From Rhynochetos jubatus (Eukaryota > Chordata > Aves > Eurypygiformes > Rhynochetidae): a stretch of DNA of 64,000 nucleotides. Below are positions 30,490 through 44,448 of the stretch, piece after piece. The stretch lies in the NCBI GenBank assembly GCA_027574665.1, contig CM050649.1:60354150-60418149 (forward strand), written 5' to 3'. Under the pieces are notes generated by a model, which saw only the letters and a list, made by a program, of their open reading frames with translations, was not told the DNA's origin and did not search any database. The position numbers and the translations under genes were made by a program. The stretch's first letter is position 1. Each line of letters starts with the position of its first letter.

Positions 30490-33400
30490 TCCCTATCCCT
30501 CTTGTATTTAACAGGCTAGCATTTTAGCAGTATGGCCTGTGGGTATAAAATGGTAGACTTTTCCCAATGTGTCAAGGCTAATTCATCCTGCTAAATTCAG
30601 TTAATGGTGCAGTGCCTTGATTTCAATCCCAAAATGCATCCTAAACATTCAAGTTCTAAACCCATTACCAAAACACTTATTTTTAAATTCTGCTCAACAC
30701 TATGAAAAGGTGAAAGGGGAGGTCCCACCATTCACTTTGCAGAGCACATTGTACTGGCAAAAGAATATTTCTTTTCTCTTTTCCTTTAAATAAAGCAGAC
30801 ACACATTTAATACTAAATCTGATTCTGCTCCCAGTGGTTTAAAGATTCAGCAGGGCACTGAAATGTACTTGTTGACCACTTTAGAAATTGAAATATTTTT
30901 AAAGTAGTTTAGTGGGAAGATATGCACCCTTTGTATTATGCTATATGTTCCTAACACTGACCTAAAATGCCATCCACCTGTGGATAACAGCAATGGACAT
31001 ATGCAACAAAATTAAAAAAGCTTCACAACTTTAGAGGTTTGGGGGTTGGGGTTTTTTTAATGACTGATTTTATTTTAATTCTTTTGCATTATCGTATCTG
31101 GGAACTGCCTAGCATATTTTTTTAATGAGTGTTAATTTACTCACTTTGGTAATTATTTTCATTACAAGATCTGGGGGTAATGAATTATGAATTTCAGTTT
31201 TATATCACATGGTTCTTCCCTGATTACATCTTCTACATAAATATTACAGCCACAGACAAGAGATTTGTCTCTCCATTCTGCAAAGGGAAGAGATAGGTAT
31301 GTTTTCTGATTTCTTTTCTGTACTAAACATAGTGAGAATTTTCATGTCAAATCTGGGCTTTTTATTATTTTAATCTTGGATATTCCAGTTACAAGCCCCT
31401 GTGTTAACTACGAAAGGGTCACAGAAAAACACATTTTTTCCATACTTTTCTATTGTAATTTCCATGACAATTCTGATATCAGACCAAATGAAAGAACTCC
31501 TAGGTTATCTCATCATGTACTTCAAAGCCTAAATTTTGAGATTTTCTCAATTGAAAGGTACGTAGAAATAGACCTCTTTCAATCCATAAGTTAACTTGTA
31601 ACAGCCTATTTTTGCAAAAACAGGCATAAAAAAAAAAAAACCAAAACAACCAACCAAAAATATTTAGATGTTTATGAATGACAAAACTATAGAAGACATC
31701 CTACTATTAGAGAAAACAAAACTTGCACTTAATACTGAATCTGATCCACATCATATGTGACAGCCACTCTTCTAAAGACAGGTATTCTATGGTCTTCAGA
31801 AATACAAATTAATAGAACAGTTTTAAAATAGACTCTTCATGTTGAGTAAGATAGAGGTTAAGTTTGATTACATTCAATGTTTTTAAAGATGATACCTTAA
31901 ATTTCATTTAATTTCTCATCTCCTATTTTTTATCTACCGAATGATCATTAGCTTAAACTTTTACAGGCTCTCAAGAGTCTTCACAGACTTTAAAGACTTC
32001 TCAGGACTTTTTAAAGGCTCTCGCTATACATGTGAAATCTTTAGAAGAAGGAATTTATATAAAAACATACACAAGTGTAAAGAATCAGAGTAAAAAAGCT
32101 GTCTAAATAGAGTTGTCTTGTTTTATACTCTTGGTGAAATTGCATGAATTAAAAACCATCCATTGACATTTGGTAGAAAACGGGAATTTTAACCCAAAGT
32201 AATACAACTGCATTGAATTTTTAATATTGTGAATGAGGGAGTCAGAACATCAAACTATCTTGATTAAATCTATCTCTCCATGCAAAACTTTAGGATTAAA
32301 GGATCTAAAACTTCAATTTTCGTAAAGGCATTTCAAATCACAACAAAGTGAAACAAGAATATCTTCAAAACTGAGGAAAGTATTTTCTTTATTGAATAGA
32401 ATTATGTCAACTGGATCATTATTTCATTCTGAATATCTGAATCTCCCATGCATGCATAAAGATTATTATTGCAATAATTTAATGCGACTAATTTCCTCAA
32501 AATTTTTGAGGTATATTGAATAAAATAATTAGAAATGGTAATCAAAAAGAAATCAAAATGAGAACTGAGAAATTTGTTTAGAAAAAGTAAGAAATACTTG
32601 ATGATTTAAAACAGGAATATGTCAAAAGTGTGAAGTATTGTAATGCCTCACATAAAAGCTGAAGTCATGAAAATTATGGTATATTGGCAACAAATATTTG
32701 ATCCTCAAAAAGCAAAGCTTCTTTAGTGGAGATATTTTATTTTCTGAAGTTATTTAAACGTTTCTTGGATATCTTACTTTTATCCCCGGTGAAACAAAAA
32801 TATTTATATTGCATCTATATGCATATATATCAAAAAACTCAAACCTCTAGTAAAAATATTCAGTTAATTACATGACAAGCAAACCTATTTAATTATAATG
32901 AGACACTCCAATAAAATCAGAACTTCTCTATTTGGGTGTCAGCATAGTTGTTAGGTCTGCTTTTCATAACCCAATGCTTTGCCACAGTAAAATAATCTGA
33001 AATTATTAAAGGTCCATATCTTTTTAATCATTATGAGGGGAAGCACATAATAACCTAGTTTTAAAGGAGACAGTGAAAACAGTCCTTTTAAACTGAAACT
33101 GGAGTTTGCAAACATGAAATGGGAAAGCATGTTCAACAGATGTTAAGAAACTTATGTTCCTATAAAGAAAATGGTTTTATTGCGGTTGAAGCATTTGGAA
33201 AATGCAGATATTTTTCAGTTCTGTCCATTTATTAATAGCTTTCGCTATGGCACTTAATATCAACAAATCAGATGATCTACATAGTCAAATAGCTGATACT
33301 TGAATACTTCAGAGCACAGTGATTTGCAGATTTAGGAAAAATATTTATTACTATGACAGTGATTTAGGAAATTGCCTCTTACTGACTACTTCCTTGCTTA

Positions 33401-33891
33401 TAAATGAACAAGATGATTGCACTTGGCAGGTGGGGTTCGTTCTTACTGTACTGTACTGAGTGGGAATAAGGAGGGAGACTAGAAAGTATTTAGCAGCTCA
33501 GGACCACTCTGTTCTGTTCAACTGCAACCATCCTCCAAGCTATCCACACCTGTGAAAGAAGAAATAGTTTTCTGATTTCTGCTCTACGTACCCTACTAAC
33601 ACCTAGCCTAAGAACAAAGAGTGGTGGGATAGACAATGGAGAGTGTCACTGCAGTTCTGTCACTCTGCAGTGATTCAGGTGTTAATAGGAAAAGGAAGAA
33701 TGGAAAGATGTAAAAGGAGAGTGAATCCAGGGACAAAAGGCACCTATGGAGGAGATAGGAGCAGCAAGGATATGGCACTGTGCTTGGACAAACATATACT
33801 GGAGCAGAAAAGATGAAGGGCTGTGGTCAAGAGCTTGTAGAGTCAGAGATAAAACTGGTGGGGAAATTGAGTGGTAAAGGTAAAGGTTTAG

Positions 33892-33927
33892 GTAAAGAAT
33901 TAATTTTCAGTAAAGAATTAATTTTCA
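33892..33927. repeat. 18-bp direct tandem duplication
   Basis: Two identical copies of GTAAAGAATTAATTTTCA sit head to tail (33892-33909 and 33910-33927). The last 8 nt are mirrored by TGAAAATT at 33932-33939, which makes a small inverted repeat. This is consistent with a recent replication-slippage event. Confidence 0.85.
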
Positions 33928-34943
33928 CTAATGAAAATTGAATTGCTAATGTAGATATCCAATGTTTTTTTCAGACTAATCACATAAATATTATGTACTT
34001 GCAGAAAAATTTTTTAAAAAATCGTATTTATGCCCAGCTCTGAAGCTGCATCATTAACTCCTGGAGTCTTTAAGACATAATTGCATGCAGAGTAGGGTAC
34101 GTATGGCACCAACATCTGGATAGTTTCATGACATTACAACTGTAGCAGTTTCCCCTGGTATCAAGCGAAAACAGTGATACAGCAGTGCGCAGACTTCATC
34201 CATCAGACTAGTCTGAGCATTCATGGTCTTCAGCAGAGCAGGCTAGGCAGGCCACTAACCCCTATCTATCATTTTCATAACCAGTGAATCAGCTTTCCAG
34301 TGGTCCGTTCCTGCAAAGTTAATCGAAATTACCCAAGGACTTTTGGGAGAGGAATTGAAAATGGAAGTAATGGGCAGCAGAGGCTGGTGAAATGTAGATA
34401 ATATAGGAAGGTGCAGAAGTAATCACATGGTGCAAAATGTATGCATTCCCACATTATAAATTATATAGTTGTGTCAGTTCTAGCATTTTCTAGAACATAC
34501 AGGTTGTTTTGATTCTTTCTTCTTATTTCTTCTGGTAATGTGGGCTGTAGAGGCATATGGGTAAGGTTGGTAACTCCACAGTTGCATAGACTGATATTTC
34601 CATGGAAAAGGTAAGTGACTGCAACCAGAAGATGAACAAGTAGTTTTTGTTCATTCTAAAATAAGGGGGTTTTGTGCTGCTAAGGGTTTTTCTTCGAAGT
34701 ATACAGAAGCATACCTTAACGTGTCTTCATTAGCACAGTCCATTCTTTCATCAGGCTGTAGAACATTATAATATCTTCTAAATTATCCACTACTTCAACC
34801 CATCTATTAGAGCACACATTTTGTGAATAATAAAATCAGCATTCCCATTGCAAATTTATATATTTTTTCCTTTCTAATACTTAATTGTGAAATGTTTAGG
34901 TGGAAGAAGAAATACCCATTTCCTGCTTCCTTACTGTATTTAC

Positions 34944-35358
34944 ATCAGAGGGCTGAAGCACCTCCCCTATGAAGACAGGCTGAGAGAACCAGGATTGTTC
35001 ATCCTGGAGAAAAGAAGGGAGACCTATAGCAGCCTTCCAGTACCTGAAGTTGCCTGCAAGAAAGCTGGAGGGAGAACTTATTACAAGGGCCGGTAGTGAC
35101 AGGACAAGGGGTAATGGGTTTAAACTGAAAGCGAGGAGATTTAGAATAGATATCAGGAAAAAATTTTTCATGGACAGGGTGTTGAGGCACTGGAACAGGT
35201 TGCCCAGAGAAGCTGTGGATGCCCCATCCCTGGAAGTGATCAAGGCAGCTGGATGAGGCTTTGAACAACCTGGTCTAGTGGAGGGTGTCCCTGCCTATGG
35301 CAGAGGGGTTGGAACTAGATAATCTTTAAGGTCCCTTCCAACCTAAACCATTCTGTGT
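34944..35358 (+). mobile_element. CR1 LINE, 5'-truncated 3' fragment
   Basis: A CR1 3' end in sense orientation. It encodes the decayed C-terminus of ORF2 (GLKHLPYEDRLREPGLFILE, then in another frame the block around [31 protein letters not shown] and DAPSLEV). The 3' untranslated block then reads GGTTGGAACTAGATAATCTT to ACCATTCTGTG. At least one frameshift lies near 35040-35100. Only about 415 nt remain, which fits the severe 5' truncation usual for CR1. It is the first clear transposon downstream of NLGN4. Confidence 0.95.
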
Positions 35359-38300
35359 TTTTGTCACTCTTCTGAGAAGAAAAAAAGCCAAGATGCAACA
35401 TTCCTTGCAATGTGTTTCACTTACTAACCTATGCTATGTAACTGTCATTTAGCTGTCCTGCGCTTCATCTTCCTCCATGCATGCACAGAGTTATGCATTT
35501 TAGCCTTAGCCTTCGAGAAGCCAGATAGAGCATGAACATAGACTTAGGAATACATCCAGAGGCAGTTTGGACATAATGTATATGATTTGGTTTGTCCTGT
35601 CTTGCTCAGTATCTTCCCACCACTGCTTCAAAGGACTTACTACATGGTGCCTCAGGATTTCCTTGGCCCAGTGCCAGGCCATGACCTGCTAAGGAGAAAA
35701 AGGAGTCTTTTCCCCTCTTGACCATTTCTGGGAGAAGAATTCAGTGACTGGTGCACCTGCAGTCACAGCTCTTGTTTCAGTTACCTGGACAAGCATTCTC
35801 AAGCAGTAGAAAGTCTGACAGATGGTGGAGTAGTGAAACACTATGTCAGAGAGAAAGGACTGAATGAAAAATAACAGCCTCAAGTGTGAAGAGGCACTTT
35901 ATACTATGAAGACATGACAGTAACCTTGAGGTGGTCTGTCAAGGATTCTCTTGGCCACAGTCTGAAGTTGAGAAAATTCCCCCTTATCTCCCAAAGAGGA
36001 TTAAAGCTATAATTCCTCAAACTGGACTACTTTGAAAATACCTTATTTCTTCCCCTCTCTTCTTATGTTAACTTTAAATATGTACTTCAGAAGTAGAGTT
36101 AATTAACATGGAAAGACTGCAAACATTCACATGAAAAATCGCCTGTGAAGACACAGAAGTGTTGAAAGTTTTTCCCTTTGTTCCCTCAGCTGTCATAACA
36201 GGTTTTCTCATAGAAGGTCAAATGAGCAAATAACATTTAGACATCAAGCCTGAAAGTGCTAGGTGTCCATTTGAGACTTTTGAAGGCACTATGCTGCCTT
36301 CTGCAACTCTTTGATTCCGCTAGTTCTTTAATCTCACTAGTTCTTTAATCACAGATGTGCATATTGGTCTAAATCTCTTCCCTCTACAACCAATAGCAAC
36401 ATTTCCGCTGAATTCAACACTGCTGAACCAAGAACAACACTCATGCTTTCTTCAAAATAAGACAAATGCATAGTAGTTGCTTTGTCCTTTGTAAACTCTG
36501 GTCTTTTCTGGTTTTCATCTCCGATAGAATCTGAAAAAAAAAAAAGTGCTGATGGCATAGTCATAATGCAATCAAACTTCAGTTTGTCCATACCAAGAAT
36601 TCTACAGTTAAGACAGTATTTATTGTGCATTTTATGTGTTTCATTGCATCTGTCTAAAAAAGAAAATATTGACAGTCAAGATTTTTATTAAAAGTATCAC
36701 TAGAAGTCATACTTACATAATTTGAGTTATAATTAGTCACTGAAGATTGGGAACAATGTTAATTATTACGAAACAACACCCAGTTTTGTGAGCACTTTGC
36801 CAGATAAAGTACTACAGAAACACCAAATTCAGAAAAGAAAATTAAGACCCAGGATTTTTTTTTTTTCCTGTCAAAGTTCTGTTCAGATTACTTCACTTAC
36901 ATAAAAATGTATTCCAGTGTTAGCAAAAATATTTTTTTTTTTGTAAATTCATCAAAGATTTCCTAGTTATATAAGAAATACTATTTATACAGGAAGTCTC
37001 TCAGTTGGATACATATTCATAATTCTGACATTTTCTAATTCCTAGTAAAATGGGGTGACAGACACGTGAGGGTAATAACAAAAAATTGCAGGATTGACAA
37101 AATACAAATTAAATATCACTTTAGATTCTAATATATGCTTGCTTCTGTCTATGTACATTTCACCGTATAGATTAAATTCACATATAAATAATACAATTGC
37201 CTGTAAGAATTTCCTACTCTATTTTTTAAAAAATTGAGAGAAAGGGAATGATAAAATGAATGATTTTTTTATTATACTAGAAATTTTTCACTGTATACAT
37301 ATTGAAATTTTCAGTGTGGTTTTTTCCAGCAATAAAACTTGGTTATCTTTAAAAATATGAATTCAGAGTGAATTTGATTTTTTATACTTTGTAAAATCAC
37401 CTCTTTATTTTTTAAGCAGCTTAAGACATAAAGAAGACCAAAATAAATGAGCTAGCAATTTGCTCAATTTACCATGTGGATTCTACACAATCAGTAAATC
37501 ATGCTCATTTGGCCCAAAGAATTAAGCAACATAAATAGAAGAGTAAAATGTTATACCAAAGAAACACAATCACACTCATAACATATTAAGAACCCACGCT
37601 GTACCATGACTTATATAAAAGTGCATTATTAAAAGCTTCAATACAACTCAGAAGTATAAAGGCAAAAAGACATGGTGTATTTGATGTATCTCATTAAAGT
37701 GTAGTTGAAAAATGAATTCAGCCTCAAAATGGACTAAAGAAGAAAAATCACTTATGACAATATTAATCTCAGTTGTGTGGTTGTTTCAAAGAGAGAAAGG
37801 TGAGACTTTTTAATTATTTAAATCTGCAGTAAATAAATAATTGTCAACAAAACAAGAATTAGAACATTTCCTATATGACCCAGTGACATGTCTAGAAAAA
37901 TAATTGTCCTGGTTAACTAGTGTACGTTTTCATATTATGCTTCTTATTTCCCATAAGAATTTGAAAGGTGGGGTTGATTTGATGTGGACATTTATACCAC
38001 AATAGTATTTCATAGAGAAGCGGAACAATAGGAGTAAAGTAAAACTAGTTTGTGCAAGCAAGAGCACAGAACTTTTTCTGATAGTGATACTGAAATAGAA
38101 TAAAAAACCTCCATTAAATTGAATGGAGTGTTGTCTATTTATAGCCACAAGATTTGTCAAAGCAAACCTTCCATGTATTTTTTTACTATGGATTTTGTTG
38201 TTGTTGCTGTTGTCAGCTACTTACTGTTAATGAAGAAAATAGAATTGCTTGTCCTCTGTGCTTTGAAGGCAGTATAAACAAATGATTGAATATTCCAGTT

Positions 38301-41300
38301 CCCATAGCACTGCAGTTCCCAGATCAGCTTTTCCCCCTGTGTCATCACTGCCATAAAGATATTTTGGGATCTTCAGACAATTTTAGCTAGTCTACTTTCC
38401 AAGAAATTATAGTTTGTTGATGCATATTAATCTTTTAAAGTAACATGAAACACAATTGACAACTTTCAACAAGGATGGGGTTTTTTTTGTTCCTTTTCTA
38501 TTCATGGTGCAAAGGCAGCCTGACCAGTCATATAAGGGCTATTTTTCTCTTCAAATTAGCAATAGTGCTGATATTATTTTGTATCTCTGCTTTTTAAAAA
38601 GCTTTTCGCTGTTACATGGACATTTGTCTTTACTGTAATTGGCACCATGCATGATACAGTATTGTTCTGTGAAGTTTTTTGTTTGTTTGGTTGTTGCTTG
38701 GGTTTTGTTGGGTGTTTTTGTTTACTTTTTCTTTTTTTTTTTTTTCCTTAAGTTTTCTATTTCCCATTTTGTGACATTAGTTCTATTCCAGCAAGTTTTC
38801 AGTGAATTTTCACTCTTTAGTCAGCTTCTGTCAGGAGTAAAACACATCATCTCTTTCCTGAACCTTTCAATTGCCTTGGTGTTTACCTTCAAATTAAGAT
38901 GCCAGGAAAATATAAAATCGCAGCAGGAAGCAAACATGATCATGACTTTTATAATATCAATATATAGGGAGAAAAAGTGGGAAACACTGCTAAATAACCA
39001 TCCATTCTCCAAGCAACCTGGTTTAAGAGTGAAAGGAGATGAAATATTTGTATCTGGAAGGGAGTAATTACTGTGCTTGTTCCCCAGCCTTTGTCCACAT
39101 CTAGGTCTTGAACCTACTCTTACTGACAATCCTCAAAAAAAAACCAAACAACCACACACCTGTTCCATACTCCAGTTTTTAGGGAAGAGAATACTCTACT
39201 CTTTGCTACAGACTTTTGCTGTGGACTTCCCAGAATCACAAGATCATAGAATGGTTGAGGTCAACTTAACTTGGCTAACCTGTCACAAAGGTTTTTTTCT
39301 AAAAGCCAAAGCTTCATAGGAACATTTCCCCATTTCCATCTCTACTGACAAGTTAGAGACAAATAAAATAAACTCTCAGGTGGGACTCACAACTTTTTTT
39401 GAAAATATCATCTCTCATGGATTTCTTGATGCATTTGAGAGGAGAAAGAAGACTGCCTAGCTTGCCTTTGGGGTCTTTCTGCTTTGTAGCAAATACAGAA
39501 AAAGTGTATGAATGAACAACAGGTAGAAATTTCTATAGAAATTTCTTTCTGCTTTCTTCACCCAAACTTGTAATTCATCTCCTCCAGAATGGAAGAGGCC
39601 AAACTATTTTACTTCCTACTGCTAAATAACTGCATTTCTACACTGTATTTGAAACACATACTACCCTATAGGTGAGCAAAAAGAACAGCAAAAAGAGTGA
39701 AAAAAGAACATAAGGAAGAACATGAATTTCAATGTATCCTCCTTGATTTGTATCCATCAGCTTTCTCAATCATGTACTGCAGGATTTTTCAGAATTCAAT
39801 CCCTTACTTATAAAGGATCTATCCCTTTCCTCTCCAAAGCCTGTTTTCAGTCTCTGAAGAAAACTGGTGACTTTTCTTTCTCTCAAAAAGCTTTTCAAGA
39901 AATTGAACAAATAAAGTCTGTACTGTGTTACACTGATGCTAATTTTTGCTAACACCAGGTTCATTGGCAGATAGAATTTGAAAAACATTGCCTTAACCCA
40001 TATTTATCAAATTTTGTTCTGGACTTTTTCCTTAAAAATTTGCAGTGACTTCTTTTTATGTTATTATTAAACTCTACTACAAGTCAGAGATCTATTAAAT
40101 TTATTTCCTATCAGGGAATGGAGTTTCCTTGGACCACTAAAACTTGTAACTTAAGGCCATGAATCAAGCAAAGCCATGCACTCTACCCTAAGTGTCATGA
40201 TATTAAACTCTATAATTTTGTAGACCTCAAAAAAAGTCAGTTAGTTGTCCTCATTAAAAGACAAACATAAAGTTATGATAACTGGGAAATAAGCAAATAA
40301 AAGGATTGTTGTGTATACTGCATTCGTTTAAATTTATTTTCCTTGAATAATTCAAATTAGCATTACCATGATCTACATGCTTTTGGTCTCACATGCCATG
40401 TTACATTAATGAAATTTGCTAAATTGATGCAATGGTCTGACAATAACAGCTTGGCAGTTCAGTTGTGATGATAATAATAAGAACAGCAACAAGAGCTTCC
40501 TGCCTTCAGGTGACTAATGCTATTAATCTTGTGACTCATCATTCCTCATATTCGAAGAGGACAAAAAATCTTCGCAACCTAAATGTCATCATTTACCCAT
40601 AGATGAAAAACAGTCATTTTATATGATCAGAAACTGTTGTCTTCGTGATCTTGTCAACCTTTTTATATGACTTGTGTCTACAAGTAATGTTGGTTTACTT
40701 CAATGGAATGAATGCCTGGATAGTCTCAACCAGATCCTCTGAAGTAATCTATTAATTGACAGTATTGCTGAAAAGCTAAAGCATGTAAAGAGCAAGTAGT
40801 GCTCTCAGATGTATATTGATGTTACAGGTCTGTAACCTAAACATTTGATGAATTATAGGTATTATAAACTCATGTATGCATTTATGTCAGAAATCATTAT
40901 TTTTTGATATTTGTTGTACTCTAAAATGTCAGAGGTTGAAACAATCAGCTTTCATGATTTGAAAATGCAAACTGTATCTTTGTTTTACAGTAATACAAAA
41001 TATGCAATATAATCTGAATTGAGGTTTTGAGTTTAAATAGACTGGACATGAACCTTGCTTTTGTGCAGCAAGCTAGCGATGGCCCCAGAATTTTAATATA
41101 TATATTCACAGAATATCCTTCTTCTATACAGCCATACAAGACGCTATTAAGAAATCATAAGTAAATTGATCAACTAGAAGGATTTTCCTCTCTTGCTGTT
41201 TGTTGTATTCTTCCAGTCAAAAGAAAATTAATGCCAAAGTTCTAGCTTTTGCAGAAAGAAAAGAATTCTGGTTGTTTCTCCCTCTGATTTTATCAGTTTT

Positions 41301-44300
41301 AAAGATTTGATAGGCAAAAGAAACACAGAGATAAGAAACATTCTTAGGGATACTGCCAAACTTGTGACTTCTGTTTTTGTCTTTTGCATGAGAAAGAACC
41401 ATTTTAAGAGGACAGGAACGTTCATATGTTGCAAAGTTAAAATGTTCTACCATTATTCTGCTAGCTAAATAATTATAATGAATATCCCATATGCAAAACA
41501 TCAAAGTATAGAAGAGAAAATTAAACCAAAATCATCTAATTACATCCTGTAATGAATCCATCCTGCATTATTTCTCATAGAGTATTTACTAGCTTACTGT
41601 CAAATTGAACATGTGGTTTGATCAATAAGACTTTAGTCACTTCCCTTGGGAATTCGAAGATTAACAATAGATCATATCAGTAGGATGTCTTTCTTCGTCA
41701 GTTCCCCCTTGCACATAATTACATTTCATCATGTTACTTGTCACTGCAGTTTCTCATAATTTGTCCTTATTCAGTGATGAATACCTCTCTGTAGATGTCT
41801 GTGTTAAAATATTTAATATGCTTCTGCAAAAGTGATTCAAAACTATGTTGGGTTTCTGCTGCTGAATTGTGCCACTTGCCATTGCAAGCTACTAGCATTA
41901 TATAAGCTCCACTATTGTTGCTCAGGGTAAAGAAATCAGAAGAAACTTTACTGAAACTAAGAAAGTAGATGATACATTCTACTCAGTAAAGATACTAATC
42001 ACTCAACCTATTGCTTTCTATGAAAAGCTATCTTTGGGGCTGAGTCTGTAATAATTAAAATTTTTAAAGTATTCTGAATGAAACGGATAAACACCTTCCT
42101 CCTCACCTTCTCCCTCATCTCGTTCCAGACTGACTGGAGTTTTTTCCCCAAGTGTTGGGATGGAAAATAAGAAGTAAAAAATAACAGTTTCGAAGTATAG
42201 GATTTCTTTTTCTTGTTTTGTTTTGTAATTTTGAAATCAACATGGAGCAATTTTTAACATAATGTAACTCTTATTAAAGAAGAAAGATATTCCAAATAAA
42301 AGACAGTGTCTTGTAACTTACAAGCATTTCTGAATAAAAAGAAAATTTAATAGGGCTTTACTGCTATTCCTGGGTAAATAAAAAGTATTTTAATATAAAT
42401 TTTATTCAGCAGAAGACCCGTAAATTATTTGTTGCTCATACAGTGTTGATTCAGTGCTATGTAGCACACTTATATAACAAAGAAACATTGTATTTTTAAG
42501 TTGTTTTACTTTTTTTTTTTTTAATGTCCTATTAAATATATACTTTCATAACAAATTTCCTGACACAGCAGCTTAGGTTGTGTTTAATACTTAATCGTGC
42601 TATGTATCATACTTGTTACTAATCTTAGTGTAACAAAAATATTGTTAGGCTATGAGTTGAATGTTGAAAACATGCAACTTCACCTAACTAAGTACTACTC
42701 TTAAATTGTATTTACCTGACATTCATTTTTCTTCTTTTTATCTTTTGGACTGTCATGTATGTTCAGGATCAGTCTGTCATGTATTCCCAAAATACGCCCA
42801 AAACCAAGTTTTCTATTTTGTCATGATTCATACTTCATATTTTTTCATTATGTGAAGGTGATCAGGCATCGGATGATTGATACAGGAAAAGAATTGCCAA
42901 TCTTTCCAACATGTTTCCACTCCAGCAAATCCTTCTTACTACATTTGGCTAGTCATGCTTGCAGAAACATTAATTTCTGTGTATCATTTTTTATCCCCCA
43001 GCAGGTAATGAGATGAAGTCATCACCTAAGAGGCAATAAAAACGTGACTATTAACCTCGAGAGGAGACCACAGGGAAAACCTGTGTTTTCAATAAAGATT
43101 CTGTACATGCAGAAAACTGCTCTGTATGGATGAGATGAGCATTTGGATGTACTGTAGGCAACGATGATAACAAGCTGTTTTAAAGCACTTCTTTTTATAA
43201 ATTCAGGGGATGGAGCCCTGGGACAGAGCTGTGACTTTTTCAGTGTATTTTTTCCATAATGAAACTATTTGAAAGCAGACATTTTCCTGGCAAAATATTC
43301 CTTTTGTTTGTCTTACACTGATTTTTTGTCCTTCATCTCCCTGTTCCCACAAACAGGTTTCCCTTTAAACTGTATTTTGTGTTTTACACAAAGAAACCAG
43401 TCTGAGCTTCCATACTGCTTTGTGACTATTGAGGGTCATGCACCTATAGTTGGAAGAGCGACAAAATGCAAAAACAGCCTGCATGAGGAAAGACAAGATG
43501 AATTTTGCCATGTTTTGGAGGAGAAAATAAAAAGAACCTTAGCTGGACTGGTTAAACATGGAAGGGACAGCTAGGAGTCAATTATGGGGAAAATCATGAC
43601 CAAACCACAGCAGAACTGTTCCCTCCAGATTCCAGTGACAAGCCCTAGAAAGGTGAATTACGTGCTTCTCTGTTGACAGCAAGAAACCATGCCTCCTTTT
43701 CTGTCACTAAGAGGAGTTTCAGCAAAAAGTCAGTGTACTTTCCAACCATGTAGGATGTTCTCCATTCTGGAAGTGTAAGGGTTTCCAATATATCATGACT
43801 TATGTACACCAGCCTCATGGACACAGAGATACACAAAGTACCAAAAGGAATTAAGTAGGAATGTCAGGAAGTAGAATCCAATCATGTATTTCTGTGACTT
43901 ATCACATCAAGGCTACTGTTAACAGTTTTACATGTTCTTCTCAGAACAAGTGGTAAAGGAGAGAAATTATTCTTCAGATTCAGATGCTTACATGTAGGTG
44001 CTTAGAATATCAGGGTCTACAGTGCACTTTAGATTGTGTGTCTACTCTATTGTCTAATCCATAGTCAGATGCATTTACAGAACTAGAGTATTTGTCCTAA
44101 AGTAGGAGCTTACTCACCAGCTGTGAAGCTTTTTTAGACTTCAGTGATAGTATTGCCTAGACCTTTGATTATAACAACACTTTACAGAACCATCTTACAT
44201 GTAAATTTAGGTTCCAACAGCCTGACTCTGAGTCTCGTCCCTGGTCTCCATGATGATGTGGAGCCACACTCCTAGCAGCTCAGAACATCAAAAATATTTT

Positions 44301-44339
44301 CAAAATTTATAGAAAATAAGAAGCCATAGTGCTCCCAGA
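35359..44339. other. Intergenic region, no recognisable gene
   Basis: About 9 kb of AT-rich sequence with short reading frames only, the longest being 142 codons at 38639-39067, driven by a T-rich run. A possible remnant of a minus-strand CR1 3' tip lies at 39231-39266. An imperfect direct repeat (CTAGTTCTTTAATC, two copies) occurs near 36318-36350. Nothing else can be named. Confidence 0.75.
39231..39266 (-). mobile_element. Possible CR1 3'-tip fragment
   Basis: The stretch AGAATCACAAGATCATAGAA followed by TGGTTGAGGT resembles the extreme 3' end of a CR1 element read on the - strand, but the similarity fades within about 35 nt. It is either a very short old insertion or coincidence. Confidence 0.4.
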
Positions 44340-44448
44340 AACATAGAATCATAGAATCATTTATGTTGAAAGAGACCTATAAGATGTCAAGTCCAACCTT
44401 TAAGCTAACACTGCTAAGTCCACCACTAAACCATGTCCCTAAGCACCT
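44340..44448 (-). mobile_element. Outer CR1, segment 1 (3' end)
   Basis: First of three collinear pieces of one old minus-strand CR1. It starts with the 3' tail (ATAGAATCATAGAATCATTT) and runs through GTCCAACCTTTAAGCTAACA and CCACTAAACCATGTCCCTAA. It then stops abruptly where a second CR1 3' end begins (CATAGAATCATAGAATGG). The expected continuation of this subfamily (a stretch like ACACATTTTCTAAACACCTC) is found about 0.83 kb away, at 45281 onward. That shows the element was interrupted by insertion. Confidence 0.9.

Larger units (their letters stand above)
24360..34943. other. Intergenic region downstream of NLGN4, no recognisable gene
   Basis: About 10.6 kb of AT-rich sequence. Both strands show only short open frames, none with a recognisable domain. 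The longest is 234 codons on the - strand at 29785-30489 and is annotated separately. Small features are an AT-rich hairpin (24730-24759), a CTCF-like motif (26391-26403) and an 18-bp tandem duplication (33892-33927). I see no transposon that I can name with confidence. Confidence 0.75.

Noticed and set aside
38639-39067. 142-codon + strand frame
   Set aside because: It depends on a T-rich low-complexity run giving poly-Phe; no recognisable domain or conserved signal.
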